Assembly (NCBI GenBank): GCA_910588185.1
Contig: CAJUQR010000002.1
Location: 4,318-68,317 of the forward strand
Direction of reading: 5' to 3'
Origin: an uncultured Peptostreptococcaceae bacterium
GTDB taxonomy: Bacteria > Bacillota > Clostridia > Peptostreptococcales > Anaerovoracaceae
Length of the DNA stretch: 64,000 bases
The first letter of the stretch is position 1, and each line of letters opens with the position of its first letter. Below the pieces are notes generated by a model. It saw only the letters and a list, made by a program, of their open reading frames with translations. It had not been told where the DNA came from and did not search any database. Shown piece by piece: positions 34,993-44,570 of the stretch. The translations under genes were made by a program, and so were the position numbers.

Positions 34993-36318
34993 ATGACTAA
35001 CAATAAAAAGCTTTATATAAAGTCTAAATTTTTGAGTTATGTGCTGCCTTCCGTAGCAGCTATGTGGGTATATACGATTTATACTATGGTTGACGGTATA
35101 TTTGTAGCGAGGGGAGTCAGTAAAACTGCACTGGCAGCGGTGAATATATCTATGCCTATGATTAACGTTGCCTTCGCAGTTGGAATACTATTTGCAGTTG
35201 GGGCAAGTACTAAAGCTTCAATTTTCAAAGGACAGAATAAACCTGAAAATGCAAATAGAGTATTTACATTAAGTACTTTAACTGTAGCAGTTATCGGTAT
35301 TTTGGTCATGGCTGTCATAAAGCTTAACTTGACATGGACAGCGACCATGCTTGGGGCCACACAAGAGACTATTGAATATGTAAAAGATTATTTAGGTGTA
35401 ATAATCATGTTTGTACCGTTTTACATGACATCATACAATTTGGAGGTATTGATAAAAGCAGATGGTTTTCCTAAGACGGCAATTAAGACCAGTGTCTTAG
35501 GGGCTTTCACAAATATTGTTCTTGACGCATTGTTTGTCTTGGTATTTCACTGGGGCATAACGGGGGCAGCAGTGGCTACGGGGCTTTCTCAAGTCTTAAC
35601 TTTTTCTGTGTACTTGAGACATTTTTTATCTAAAAGATCGGGATTTTCTTTTGTTAAAATAAAGTGGAAAATTAAAGATGCCGCTGGTATTGCAAAGCTT
35701 GGAATAGCAGATTTTATAACGGAGATTTCGGCGGGACTGTGTATATTTATATTTAATCATATACTCCTCAGAGTTTCTGGAAATGACGGTGTCGTAATAT
35801 ATACGGTTATATCTTATTTTTCTCAGCTTATATTGATGACGATGATAGGTATAAATCAAGGGGCGCAGCCATTAATCAGCTATTATCACGGCAAGGAGAA
35901 AGGAGAATTTTGCAGTTATATTTTTAAAATAGCGCTTATTTGTGCAGGTGCATGTTCATTAATTGCATTCGCCATAGGTGTTATATATCCTAATCCTATA
36001 GTGGGAGTGTATATAGACAAGGCTACTGACGGTTTACTGTTTGAACGTGGGGTGGAGGCTTTCAGGCTTTATTCTGTTTCGTTTTTACCGCTGGGGATTG
36101 TAACGACGCTTATGGGATATTTTACTTCAATGAAAATACCAAAGTTTGCTATGAGTATATCCCTTGGAAGAGGTTTGGTATTTATAACAGCGTTTATGAT
36201 GATGTTTTCATCGTTTATGGGAGAAAAGGGTGTGTGGCTTTCAGCAGCAGCTTCTGAAATATGCGCTTTGATGCTTGGACTTATTTTGTTTAGGAGACAG
36301 AAGCGTATCATAAAATGA
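34993..36318 (+). CDS. MATE family multidrug efflux pump
   Basis: 441-aa membrane protein with about 12 helices in two related halves, typical of MATE transporters (e.g. VDGIFVARGVSKTALAAVNI in the first half, INQGAQPLISYYHG in the second). Drug/sodium or drug/proton antiporter. Codon 1 ATG has AAAGGGTGAG upstream. It is divergent from the MerR regulator gene and preceded by a MerR-type promoter, so expression is probably induced by its substrates. Confidence 0.9.
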   Translation: MTNNKKLYIKSKFLSYVLPSVAAMWVYTIYTMVDGIFVARGVSKTALAAVNISMPMINVAFAVGILFAVGASTKASIFKGQNKPENANRVFTLSTLTVAVIGILVMAVIKLNLTWTATMLGATQETIEYVKDYLGVIIMFVPFYMTSYNLEVLIKADGFPKTAIKTSVLGAFTNIVLDALFVLVFHWGITGAAVATGLSQVLTFSVYLRHFLSKRSGFSFVKIKWKIKDAAGIAKLGIADFITEISAGLCIFIFNHILLRVSGNDGVVIYTVISYFSQLILMTMIGINQGAQPLISYYHGKEKGEFCSYIFKIALICAGACSLIAFAIGVIYPNPIVGVYIDKATDGLLFERGVEAFRLYSVSFLPLGIVTTLMGYFTSMKIPKFAMSISLGRGLVFITAFMMMFSSFMGEKGVWLSAAASEICALMLGLILFRRQKRIIK

Positions 36319-36368
36319 TAACCAAAAGCGTAATATTATATTTCCTTTTAGAAAGTATCAAGCCTAAC

Positions 36369-36606
36369 CCCGAAATTTTATCTTTTTCCTGACATTACCC
36401 AGGGTATGACCCCGAAAATCTTTGCTTTTTTGCTAACTTTGCAGGGTAAGAAAGCAGGTAAATTTAGCTTTTTACCTTGTAATACGCCTTATATATTACA
36501 CATTTTATAAAATTTGGAAGAATCCAACCCTGCAAAAATCATTATTTAGTTATGTTTTTCGGGGCTTTACCCTGTAAATTACTTTAAAATCGTGGGTTTA
36601 TCGGGG
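36369..36606. repeat. Large inverted repeat made of 42-bp periodic modules
   Basis: The gap 36319-36729 has no gene. CCCCGAAA and CAGGGT alternate with fixed spacing: plus-strand CCCC at 36369 and 36411, CAGGGT at 36401 and 36443 (both 42 bp apart, 32 bp from CCCC to CAGGGT). On the minus strand the same order recurs in 36527-36606, with the same 32- and 42-bp spacings. The two arms (36401-36448 and 36527-36574) are both 48 bp long. No known family was recognised. It may form a long RNA or DNA stem, or bind a protein. Confidence 0.65.
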
Positions 36607-36632
36607 ATAAGCCAAATCTCAAATCACTCTTA

Positions 36633-36654
36633 TTTTTTGATTTAGTGAGAAAAC
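36633..36654 (+). repeat. Second copy of the 22-bp shared repeat end
   Basis: These 22 bases (core GATTTAGTGAGAAAAC after six T) are identical to 19740-19761, 17 kb away. Both copies end AT-rich non-coding repeats. No matching opposite end was found near 36319-36370. Confidence 0.6.
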
Positions 36655-36729
36655 ATTAATATGTTTCAGCGATTGCGTTCTTACAGCAGAGCAGATATAA
36701 TAAGTATATTACATATAAGGAGTGTAAAT

Positions 36730-37374
36730 ATGGCTTTTGATTACAAAAAAGAGTATAAGGAATTTTATATGCCGAAGAATAAGCCTGGCATAGTAGAGAT
36801 TCCTAAGATGAATTATATTGCGGTGCGTGGAAAAGGAAATCCAAATGATGAGGAAGGCGAGTATAAAAAATCCATAGGATTGCTTTATGCTGTAGCTTTT
36901 ACAATCAAGATGAGTTATAAAGGAACACATAAAATTGACGGATATTTTGAATATGTGGTTCCGCCGCTTGAGGGATTTTGGTGGCAAGAGGGAATAGAAG
37001 GCATTGATTACAGCAAGAAAGAAAATTTTGAGTTTATTTCTGTTATAAGACTTCCGGATTTTGTATCCAAAGATGATTTTAATTGGGCTGTAGATGAAGC
37101 TGCTAAAAAGAAAAAAGAAGATTTTTCGAAAGTTGAGTTTTTAACTTATGACGAGGGATTGTGTGTTCAGTGTATGCACATTGGATCCTACGACGATGAG
37201 CCTGCAACTGTTGAGAAGATGCACGATTATGCTGCTCAAAACGGATATGTTCTTGATATAAATGACAAAAGGCTTCATCACGAAATATATTTGAGCGACC
37301 CGAGACGCTGTGATGTAAACAGGCTGAAAACTGTAGTAAGACATCCTATAAAAAGTTTGACAAATAAAAAATAG
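36730..37374 (+). CDS. GyrI-like small-molecule-binding protein
   Basis: 214 aa. ATG 36730 with AAGGAGTG upstream is chosen over in-frame starts further up. The sequence FDYKKEYKEFYMPKNKPGIV, MNYIAVRGKGNPNDEEGEYK and the end DPRRCDVNRLKTVVRHPI are typical of stand-alone GyrI-like (SOUL/Rob effector) domains in Firmicutes. Such proteins bind or degrade small hydrophobic ligands, and the ligand is not known. The glnA leader terminator follows directly. Confidence 0.85.
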   Translation: MAFDYKKEYKEFYMPKNKPGIVEIPKMNYIAVRGKGNPNDEEGEYKKSIGLLYAVAFTIKMSYKGTHKIDGYFEYVVPPLEGFWWQEGIEGIDYSKKENFEFISVIRLPDFVSKDDFNWAVDEAAKKKKEDFSKVEFLTYDEGLCVQCMHIGSYDDEPATVEKMHDYAAQNGYVLDINDKRLHHEIYLSDPRRCDVNRLKTVVRHPIKSLTNKK

Positions 37375-37396
37375 CATGGTAAAATAAAATGTCAAT

Positions 37397-37466
37397 GAGC
37401 AAAGGCGTTCATTCATGTTAGGGAATTTTCTGTCCCTTGTTTGAATGAGCATCTTTGCGCTTTTTT
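37397..37466 (+). terminator. Strong terminator/attenuator before glnA
   Basis: A stem of about 19 pairs (arms 37397-37415 and 37442-37460) encloses a small inner hairpin (AGGGA...TCCCT), followed by six T at 37461-37466. It lies 26 bp before the glnA ATG. It can end the upstream transcript, or act as attenuator in a glnA leader read by the downstream ANTAR protein; the ANTAR loop motif was not clearly identified. Confidence 0.75.
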
Positions 37467-37491
37467 ATTTACAAAAAGGCAGGTAAATATT

Positions 37492-38703
37492 ATGAAATAT
37501 TCCAAAGATGAAATTATGCAGTATATTACTGAGGAAGATGTTAAATTTATACGTCTTGCATTTACGGACATTTATGGTAAACAGAAAAATATTTCTATTA
37601 TGCCGGATGGACTTTTGAAGGCGTTTGAATATGGTATAGCTATTGATGCCTCAGCTATTTCAGGCTTTGGAGGCGATATTCATTCAGATTTGTTTTTAAA
37701 TCCGGATCCGTCTACCATAACGGTTCTTCCTTGGAGGCCGGAACACGGCAGAGTTGTACGTATGTTTTGCCAGGTTACATATCCGGATGGAACACCTTTT
37801 GAAGCTGATACAAGAAATATATTAAAAAAAGCTATAGATGACGCGGAAAAACAAGGGATACATTTCTTCTTTGGTCCTGAGATGGAATTTTATCTTTTTA
37901 AGCGTGACGAAAACGGAGAAGCGACAAAGGTTCCTTATGATAATGCCTGCTATATGGATATTGCACCTGAAGATAAGGGAGAAAATGTTCGAAGAGAAAT
38001 TTGTTTGACTCTTGAACAGATGGGAATCATACCGGAAAGTTCTCATCATGAAGAAGGACCTGGACAGAATGAGATAGACTTTAAATATTCAGATCCGCTG
38101 ACAGCAGCAGATAATGCAGTGACTTTTAAGAGTGTTGTCAATGCCATATCATGGAGGAACGGGCTTGTGTCTGATTTCTCACCAAAACCTATAAAAAATA
38201 GCCCGGGAAACGGAATGCATATAAATATTTCAGCTAAAAGCGATGATGGAAGAGATGTGATGCCTATGATGATTGCCGGAATTCTCGATAACATATGTGA
38301 CATGACAATTTTTTTAAACACAACAGAGGAATCATATGAGAGATTTGGAAGCAATAAGGCTCCAAGATATATTTCCTGGTCCAGTGAAAATCGCTCACAG
38401 CTTGTAAGAATACCTGCAGCTATGGGTGAGTATAGACGTGCCGAGCTGCGTTCGCCTGACCCTTTTTGTAATCCGTATTTGGCTTTTGCGCTTGTTATAT
38501 GGGCAGGCCTTGATGGTATAAATAAAAAGACGGTGCTTCCGCCCGCGACAGATATTAACTTATATAAAGCTTCAAAAGAAATAACTGATAAATATAAATC
38601 TTTGCCTATGAATTTTGCAGAGGCAAGCTTTGCGGCAAAATCAAGCCAGTTTATAGCCCGGTTTTTGCCAAAGTCTATTATAGATGATTACACACTCATT
38701 TAG
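37492..38703 (+). CDS. glnA: Glutamine synthetase type I
   Basis: 403-aa enzyme making glutamine from glutamate, ammonia and ATP. Signatures: LAFTDIYGKQKNISI near the start, the metal/ATP region GPEMEFYLF, the EEGPGQNEIDF loop, the GNGMHINIS helix and NKAPRYISWSSENRSQLVRIP. The adenylylation-type C-terminus of the beta class is absent, so this is the shorter alpha type; it is slightly shorter than the common 440 aa. ATG 37492 with GGCAGGT upstream. An ANTAR regulator gene follows by 31 bp. Confidence 0.93.
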   Translation: MKYSKDEIMQYITEEDVKFIRLAFTDIYGKQKNISIMPDGLLKAFEYGIAIDASAISGFGGDIHSDLFLNPDPSTITVLPWRPEHGRVVRMFCQVTYPDGTPFEADTRNILKKAIDDAEKQGIHFFFGPEMEFYLFKRDENGEATKVPYDNACYMDIAPEDKGENVRREICLTLEQMGIIPESSHHEEGPGQNEIDFKYSDPLTAADNAVTFKSVVNAISWRNGLVSDFSPKPIKNSPGNGMHINISAKSDDGRDVMPMMIAGILDNICDMTIFLNTTEESYERFGSNKAPRYISWSSENRSQLVRIPAAMGEYRRAELRSPDPFCNPYLAFALVIWAGLDGINKKTVLPPATDINLYKASKEITDKYKSLPMNFAEASFAAKSSQFIARFLPKSIIDDYTLI

Positions 38704-38734
38704 TTAAATATAGATTATAAGGAGGTATAGCAAA

Positions 38735-39319
38735 ATGATGCTTAAAGAACGCCAATACAGCGTACTGCTCGTATCAGCTGCGACAGATTTTAATCGGTCG
38801 CTTATTGCTATGCTTCCTGAATCTTATTACGGACCAATTACGGTTGTATCTGACGTCAGTAGCGCTAAGAGAAAGCTGCTTGAAAAAAACTTTGACATAA
38901 CTATAATCAATACCCCGCTTCCCGACGAATTTGGGACAAGACTGGCGCTTGATATCTGCGCCGGGAGAAGCAGCGGGGTATTGCTCTTTGTAAAAGCAGA
39001 ACATTACCATGATATCAGTGAAAAGGTAGTTCCAAAAGGAGTGCTTATATTGCCAAAGCCTGCGTCAGGTCATATGATTTCTCAATCGCTTTTGCTTTTG
39101 TGCGGCACATGTGAAAGGCTTAAAAATATTAGGAAGAAAACTGTGTCTATTGAAGAAAAAATTGAAGAAATACGTCTTATAAACAGAGCAAAACTATTGC
39201 TTATAGAACAGCTCAAAATGACTGAGGCAGAAGCGCACAGATACATAGAAAAACAAGCTATGGATAGATGTACTACCAGGAAAACGATTGCAGAAAGAAT
39301 CCTTTCAGCTTATAGATGA
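38735..39319 (+). CDS. ANTAR-domain response-regulator-like RNA-binding protein
   Basis: 194 aa. Residues 1-120 are a receiver-like domain (YSVLLVSAATDFNRSL...LKAE-like phosphoacceptor region is degenerate). Residues about 130-190 form an ANTAR domain (IEEIRLINRAKLLLIEQLKM, then TEAEAHRYIEKQAM and TIAERIL). ANTAR proteins bind two-hairpin RNAs and prevent termination; in Clostridia they often sit by glnA. The ATG has AAGGAGG upstream. Its target could be the glnA leader terminator. Confidence 0.88.
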   Translation: MMLKERQYSVLLVSAATDFNRSLIAMLPESYYGPITVVSDVSSAKRKLLEKNFDITIINTPLPDEFGTRLALDICAGRSSGVLLFVKAEHYHDISEKVVPKGVLILPKPASGHMISQSLLLLCGTCERLKNIRKKTVSIEEKIEEIRLINRAKLLLIEQLKMTEAEAHRYIEKQAMDRCTTRKTIAERILSAYR

Positions 39320-39332
39320 TGGAGGTAATACT

Positions 39333-40952
39333 ATGGCAAAATACATATTTGTAACAGGTGGAGTGGTATCAGGTCTTGGCAAGGGAATTACAGCGGCTTC
39401 ACTTGGAAGATTGTTAAAATCAAGAGGGCTTAAGGTTGCGGCGCAAAAATTAGACCCTTATATCAATGTCGACCCGGGAACGATGAGTCCATATCAGCAT
39501 GGTGAGGTATATGTGACAGAGGACGGAGCTGAAACGGATTTGGATCTTGGTCATTATGAGCGTTTTATAGATGAGGATTTGAACAAATATTCTAATTTAA
39601 CTACGGGTAAGATTTATTGGAACGTTTTAAATAAAGAGAGGCGGGGAGAATATCTTGGTTCTACTGTTCAGGTTATACCTCATATTACCAATGAGATAAA
39701 AGAATTTATATATCGTGTAGGTAAACAAACAGATGCAGATGTGGTAATAACAGAAATCGGAGGAACTATCGGAGATATTGAGTCTCAGCCATTTCTTGAA
39801 GCGGCCAGACAGATTTCCCTCGAAGTAGGAAAATGCGACAGCTTGTTTATACATGTTACTCTCGTACCATTTTTGAGTGGATCTGACGAGCACAAATCAA
39901 AACCGACACAGCATTCTGTAAAAGAACTTCAAGGTATGGGAATATGTCCCGACATTATAGTATTGAGGTGTGATGAGCCTCTTGAAGAATCGATTTTTAA
40001 GAAAATTTCTATGTTCTGCAATGTAAAGCTGGACTGCGTAATAGAGAACATAACGTTGCCTTATCTTTATGAGGCGCCTTTGATGCTGGAAAAAGCCAAT
40101 TTTTCTAAGGTTGTTTGCAGAGAGCTTGGTATTGAGGCTAAAGAACCTGAGCTTTCAGAATGGATAAACATGGTAAGCCGCATAAAAAACAGAGAAAAAG
40201 AAGTTCATATAGCTCTCGTAGGCAAGTATGTACAGCTTCACGATGCGTATTTATCAGTTGCCGAAGCTATGCGTCATGCGGGGTATACGTTAAATACTCA
40301 TATACGTATACATTGGGTGGACTCTGAGATGCTGAATCAGGAAAATTGTGAAGAAATTTTTTCGTGCATAGACGGCATCATAGTGCCGGGAGGCTTTGGA
40401 GAAAGGGGAATTTCAGGTATGATTCTGTCAGCACAATTTGCAAGAGAAAGAAATATTCCATATCTTGGGATTTGTCTGGGAATGCAGATTGCCGTTATAG
40501 AATATGCCAGAAATGTTGCAGGAATTAAGGATGCCAATTCAGGCGAGTTTGATGAACTTTGTCAGCACAAAGTAATAGATTTTATGCCGGGTCAGAGTGA
40601 AGATATAGATAAAGGCGGTACATTAAGACTTGGCGCTTATCCTTGTATAATAACGGCAGGGACTATAATGGAAAAGTGCTACAAAGCTGATTATATATCT
40701 GAACGTCACCGCCACCGTTATGAATTTAATAATGATTATCGCCAAATACTTACAAGTAAAGGATTGATATTGTCAGGACTCTCACCTGATGGAAATTTGG
40801 TGGAGACTGTTGAATTAAAAGAACATCCTTTTTATGTGGGTGTTCAGTATCATCCTGAGTTTAAGTCAAGACCAAACAAGGCGCATCCACTGTTTCAAGG
40901 TTTTATAAAGGCGGCTTTGGACAATGTTGAAAGGAAGGAACAAATACGATGA
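39333..40952 (+). CDS. pyrG: CTP synthase
   Basis: 539-aa enzyme aminating UTP to CTP with glutamine. The synthetase half opens KYIFVTGGVVSGLGKGITAA, and the GATase half carries GICLGMQIAVIEYARN with the catalytic cysteine and QYHPEFKSRP. ATG 39333 has TGGAGG upstream; in-frame starts further up lie inside the ANTAR gene. It is 13 bp downstream of the ANTAR gene. Its stop overlaps purF by ATGA, giving a mixed pyrimidine-purine operon. Confidence 0.96.
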   Translation: MAKYIFVTGGVVSGLGKGITAASLGRLLKSRGLKVAAQKLDPYINVDPGTMSPYQHGEVYVTEDGAETDLDLGHYERFIDEDLNKYSNLTTGKIYWNVLNKERRGEYLGSTVQVIPHITNEIKEFIYRVGKQTDADVVITEIGGTIGDIESQPFLEAARQISLEVGKCDSLFIHVTLVPFLSGSDEHKSKPTQHSVKELQGMGICPDIIVLRCDEPLEESIFKKISMFCNVKLDCVIENITLPYLYEAPLMLEKANFSKVVCRELGIEAKEPELSEWINMVSRIKNREKEVHIALVGKYVQLHDAYLSVAEAMRHAGYTLNTHIRIHWVDSEMLNQENCEEIFSCIDGIIVPGGFGERGISGMILSAQFARERNIPYLGICLGMQIAVIEYARNVAGIKDANSGEFDELCQHKVIDFMPGQSEDIDKGGTLRLGAYPCIITAGTIMEKCYKADYISERHRHRYEFNNDYRQILTSKGLILSGLSPDGNLVETVELKEHPFYVGVQYHPEFKSRPNKAHPLFQGFIKAALDNVERKEQIR

Positions 40953-42376
40953 AAGGTCATTTACATGAGGAATGTGGTGTTTTTGGTATATATTCAAAAG
41001 AAGTATGTGATGTAGCCAAAATAGCTTATTATGGTCTCTATGCTCTTCAGCATAGGGGACAGGAAAGCTGCGGTATTGTTGTAAATGATGATGGAGTTTT
41101 TGCGTCTCATAAAGATCTTGGCCTTGTAAATGATGTTTTTCCTAAAGAAGTTATGGCTGATTTTCCAAAAGGTAAAATGGCGGTGGGTCATGTCAGATAT
41201 GGAACTACAGGTGGAACCAACAGAGCCAACTGTCAGCCTATAGAGGTTAATCATCAAAAAGGCAAACTTGCCCTTGCCCATAACGGCAATCTTAGCAACG
41301 CTTATGAGCTTAGAAGTGAGCTTGAACTTTCTGGAGCAATTTTTCATACTACCAGCGATACGGAAATAATAGCGTATATTGTAACTCAGGAGAGGCTGAA
41401 AAATTCCTCCATAGAAGAAGCCATAAGCAATGGAGTAGACAAGCTTGACGGAGCTTATTCACTTGTTTTTATGTCGCCGGCAAAACTTATTGCAGCAAGG
41501 GACCCATATGGATTCAGACCGCTGTGCTATGGTAAAACGACCGACGGCACATATGTTGTAGCCTCAGAAAGCTGCGCGCTTGAAGCTGTGTCGGCAAAAT
41601 TTGAAAGAGATATTCTTCCCGGAGAGATTTTGACCTTTGATGAAACAGGAGTTCATTCTAATAAGGTTCATTGCGATAAATGTGATAAAAAAATCTGTAT
41701 ATTTGAATACATATATTTTGCCAGACCTGATTCTGTTATAGATGGAATGTCAGTACAGGCTGCCAGAAAAAACGCAGGAAAAGTTTTGGCAAAAGAACAT
41801 CCGGTAGATGCAGATATAGTGGTTGGAGTTCCGGATTCAGGTCTTGATGCAGCCCTTGGATATTCTGAAGAGTCCGGTATACCTTATGAGATAGGGTTTA
41901 TTAAAAATAAGTATATAGGAAGAACGTTTATATCTCCCGGGCAGTCGGAACGGCTGGATAAGGTCAGAATAAAGCTTAATCCCATAAGGCAGACAATAGA
42001 GAATAAACGAGTTGTCTTGATAGATGATTCCATAGTCAGAGGCACTACAAGCAAACAAATTGTAGGATTACTCAAAGAAGCAGGAGCAAAGGAAGTCCAC
42101 ATGAGGATTTCTTCGCCGCCTTTTCTAAATCCTTGTTACTATGGTACAGATATAGATTCAAGGGAGAATTTAATTGCTTGTCAATATTCTGTAGAGCAAA
42201 TAGCAGAAAAAATCGGAGCGGATAGTCTAGGATATCTGCCTATTAGAGATTTAAAATATCTTATAGATGATGATAATTATTGCAGCGCTTGCTTTAGTGG
42301 TGATTATCCGACAGCGATACCTAAAAATGTAAAAAAAGACCGCTTTGAAATCAAGCTTTCAGAGCGAAAACTTTAA
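40949..42376 (+). CDS. purF: Amidophosphoribosyltransferase
   Basis: 475-aa enzyme for the first committed purine step. A short propeptide MKGHLHEE precedes the catalytic Cys9 (ECGVFGIYS). The PRPP site is VVLIDDSIVRGTTSKQ. The cysteines CDKCDKKICIFEYIYFARPDS-region and later CYYG and CSACF match the Bacillus-type iron-sulfur subclass, which is oxygen-sensitive. Starts with ATGA overlap on pyrG. In an operon with purC, purB, purA and guaA. Confidence 0.95.
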   Translation: MKGHLHEECGVFGIYSKEVCDVAKIAYYGLYALQHRGQESCGIVVNDDGVFASHKDLGLVNDVFPKEVMADFPKGKMAVGHVRYGTTGGTNRANCQPIEVNHQKGKLALAHNGNLSNAYELRSELELSGAIFHTTSDTEIIAYIVTQERLKNSSIEEAISNGVDKLDGAYSLVFMSPAKLIAARDPYGFRPLCYGKTTDGTYVVASESCALEAVSAKFERDILPGEILTFDETGVHSNKVHCDKCDKKICIFEYIYFARPDSVIDGMSVQAARKNAGKVLAKEHPVDADIVVGVPDSGLDAALGYSEESGIPYEIGFIKNKYIGRTFISPGQSERLDKVRIKLNPIRQTIENKRVVLIDDSIVRGTTSKQIVGLLKEAGAKEVHMRISSPPFLNPCYYGTDIDSRENLIACQYSVEQIAEKIGADSLGYLPIRDLKYLIDDDNYCSACFSGDYPTAIPKNVKKDRFEIKLSERKL

Positions 42377-42407
42377 TCATAAAATGAGAGAGAGGACCTT
42401 GGATAAA

Positions 42408-43103
42408 ATGGAAAAATTGTATGAGGGAAAAAGCAAAATAGTATTCAGCGGAGAAGAAGCAGGAACATGTATAATAAAATATAAAGATACTGCAACTGCA
42501 GGAAATGGTTTGAAAAAAGAAGACCTGCCGGGAAAAGGAAAGTTAAATGCCGAGATATCTAATTTGATATTTGAATATTTAATGAAAAACGGTATAAAGA
42601 CTCATCTATTGAAAGTTATTGATGAAACCACTATACTGGTAAAGAAAGCCGATATAGTCATGGTAGAAGTAATAGTAAGAAATGTTGCGGCAGGAAGCTT
42701 TTCAAAGAAGTATGGAGTTGCCGAGGGCAGCAGTCTTAATAACACTGTAATAGAGTTCAGTTATAAGAGTGATGAGCTTGGTGACCCTATGATAAATGAT
42801 AGTCAGATTACCGCTATTGGGATTTCAACAGAAGATGAGCTTAAAGAACTTAAAGAAACGGCTTTTCGCATAAATGAACTTATGACAAAGTTATTTGAAA
42901 AAGCCGGAATACGTCTAATAGACTTTAAGCTTGAGTTTGGACGTGCAGGTGGAGAATTACTGCTGTGCGATGAAATCTCGCCTGATTCATGTCGTTTATG
43001 GGATATGAATACCAATGATAAGATGGATAAAGATCGTTTCAGACGTGATATGGGAGGCGTTCTTGAAGGTTATAAGGCTGTACTTGACAGATTAAAAGAT
43101 TAA
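42408..43103 (+). CDS. purC: SAICAR synthetase
   Basis: 231-aa enzyme joining CAIR and aspartate. The opening EKLYEGKSKIVF and the stretches VKKADIVMVEVIVRNVAAGSF, then IRLIDFKLEFGR and LCDEISPDSCRLWD are the PurC signatures. ATG 42408 matches family N-termini; the GAGAGAGG site lies about 12 bp upstream, nearer to an alternative TTG at 42399, so the exact start is not certain. It begins 31 bp after purF. Confidence 0.93.
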   Translation: MEKLYEGKSKIVFSGEEAGTCIIKYKDTATAGNGLKKEDLPGKGKLNAEISNLIFEYLMKNGIKTHLLKVIDETTILVKKADIVMVEVIVRNVAAGSFSKKYGVAEGSSLNNTVIEFSYKSDELGDPMINDSQITAIGISTEDELKELKETAFRINELMTKLFEKAGIRLIDFKLEFGRAGGELLLCDEISPDSCRLWDMNTNDKMDKDRFRRDMGGVLEGYKAVLDRLKD

Positions 43104-43116
43104 GGAGAATAGATAA

Positions 43117-44550
43117 ATGCACGATAAATATGAAAATCCTTTGTGCAAACGTTATGCAAGCAAAGAGATGCAGCAGATTTTTTCCGACGATAAGAAGTTT
43201 TCTACCTGGAGAAAACTATGGATAGCTCTTGCAGAGAGTGAAAAAGAACTGGGACTTGATATAAAAGACGAGCAGATCGAAGAAATGAAAGCGCATATAT
43301 ATGATATCGATTATGATATGGCGGCTAAAAGAGAAGCTGAAGTTCGTCACGATGTTATGGCTCATATTTATACTTTCGGAGAAGTTTGTAGAAGCGCCAA
43401 GCCTATAATTCACCTCGGAGCTACAAGCTGCTATGTAGGCGATAATACAGATATAATTTTGCAGAGGGAAGCTTTAACTTTGATAAAGAAAAAAGTGCTG
43501 ACGGCAATTAAAGCTCTTTCAGACTTTGCAGATGAGTATAAAGATTTATCAACTCTTGCATATACACATTTTCAGGCAGCGCAGCCTACTACCGTGGGTA
43601 AGAGGGCAACTTTGTGGATTCAGGACTTGATGATGGACTTAGAACACATTGAATTCGCCCTAAAGAGTTTTAAACTTTTAGGGTGCAGGGGAACTACCGG
43701 AACAGGTGCAAGCTTTATGGAATTGTTTGACGGCGACCAGGAAAAGGTTAAAAAGCTTGAAAAACTTATTGCTGAAAAAATGGGCTTTGACGGAGCTTAT
43801 TCTGTAAGCGGACAGACGTACACGAGAAAAGTAGATTATTTTACTCTTTCTGTTCTTTCCGGTATAGCGCAAAGCGCTCAAAAGTTTTCAGGAGATATAA
43901 GACTTTTATCACATCTTAAAGAATTTGACGAACCTTTTGAAGCAGGACAAGTAGGCTCTTCAGCAATGGCATATAAAAGAAATCCTATGAGAAGCGAGAG
44001 GATTGCTTCACTTTCAAGACTTGTGATTGCAGATGCCATAAATCCTGCAATGACAGCCGGAAGTCAGTGGTTTGAAAGAACTCTGGATGACTCAGCTAAC
44101 AGGCGTATAAGTATTCCGGAATCGTTTCTTGCGGTAGACGGAATATTATCGCTTTATATTAACATAGTTCAGGGTGTTACTGTATATCCTAAGGTTGTAC
44201 GAAAACATCTTATGGAAGAATTACCGTTTATGGCTACAGAAAATATTTTAATGTACTGTGTTAAAAAGGGCGGAGATAGGCAGACGCTGCATGAAGCTAT
44301 CAGAAACCATTCTGTTGCGGCAGGAAAAGCCATTAAAAGAGACGGCGCAGATAACGATCTTTTAAGAAGAATTGCAGATGATCCTGTGTTTGGAATTACT
44401 ATGAGTGAAATTGAAGAAATAATAGAAAACGGAAGATTTACGGGAAGAGCTAAAGAACAGACAGAAGAGTATCTGACAGAAGTTAGACAGATACTTGATA
44501 ACAATAAAGAATTTCTTGAAGATAAAGTCGATACAACTATTAACGTTTAA
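43117..44550 (+). CDS. purB: Adenylosuccinate lyase
   Basis: 477-aa fumarase/aspartase-superfamily enzyme acting twice in purine synthesis (SAICAR and adenylosuccinate cleavage). Signatures are TTGCRGTTGTGASFMELF-like (here LLGCRGTTGTGASF), the catalytic serine loop GSSAMAYKRNPMRSERI and HLGATSCYVGDN near the N-terminus. Length is normal. ATG with AAGGAG upstream, 13 bp after purC. Confidence 0.95.
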   Translation: MHDKYENPLCKRYASKEMQQIFSDDKKFSTWRKLWIALAESEKELGLDIKDEQIEEMKAHIYDIDYDMAAKREAEVRHDVMAHIYTFGEVCRSAKPIIHLGATSCYVGDNTDIILQREALTLIKKKVLTAIKALSDFADEYKDLSTLAYTHFQAAQPTTVGKRATLWIQDLMMDLEHIEFALKSFKLLGCRGTTGTGASFMELFDGDQEKVKKLEKLIAEKMGFDGAYSVSGQTYTRKVDYFTLSVLSGIAQSAQKFSGDIRLLSHLKEFDEPFEAGQVGSSAMAYKRNPMRSERIASLSRLVIADAINPAMTAGSQWFERTLDDSANRRISIPESFLAVDGILSLYINIVQGVTVYPKVVRKHLMEELPFMATENILMYCVKKGGDRQTLHEAIRNHSVAAGKAIKRDGADNDLLRRIADDPVFGITMSEIEEIIENGRFTGRAKEQTEEYLTEVRQILDNNKEFLEDKVDTTINV

Positions 44551-44570
44551 AAAGGAAAAGGGGCGATAAT

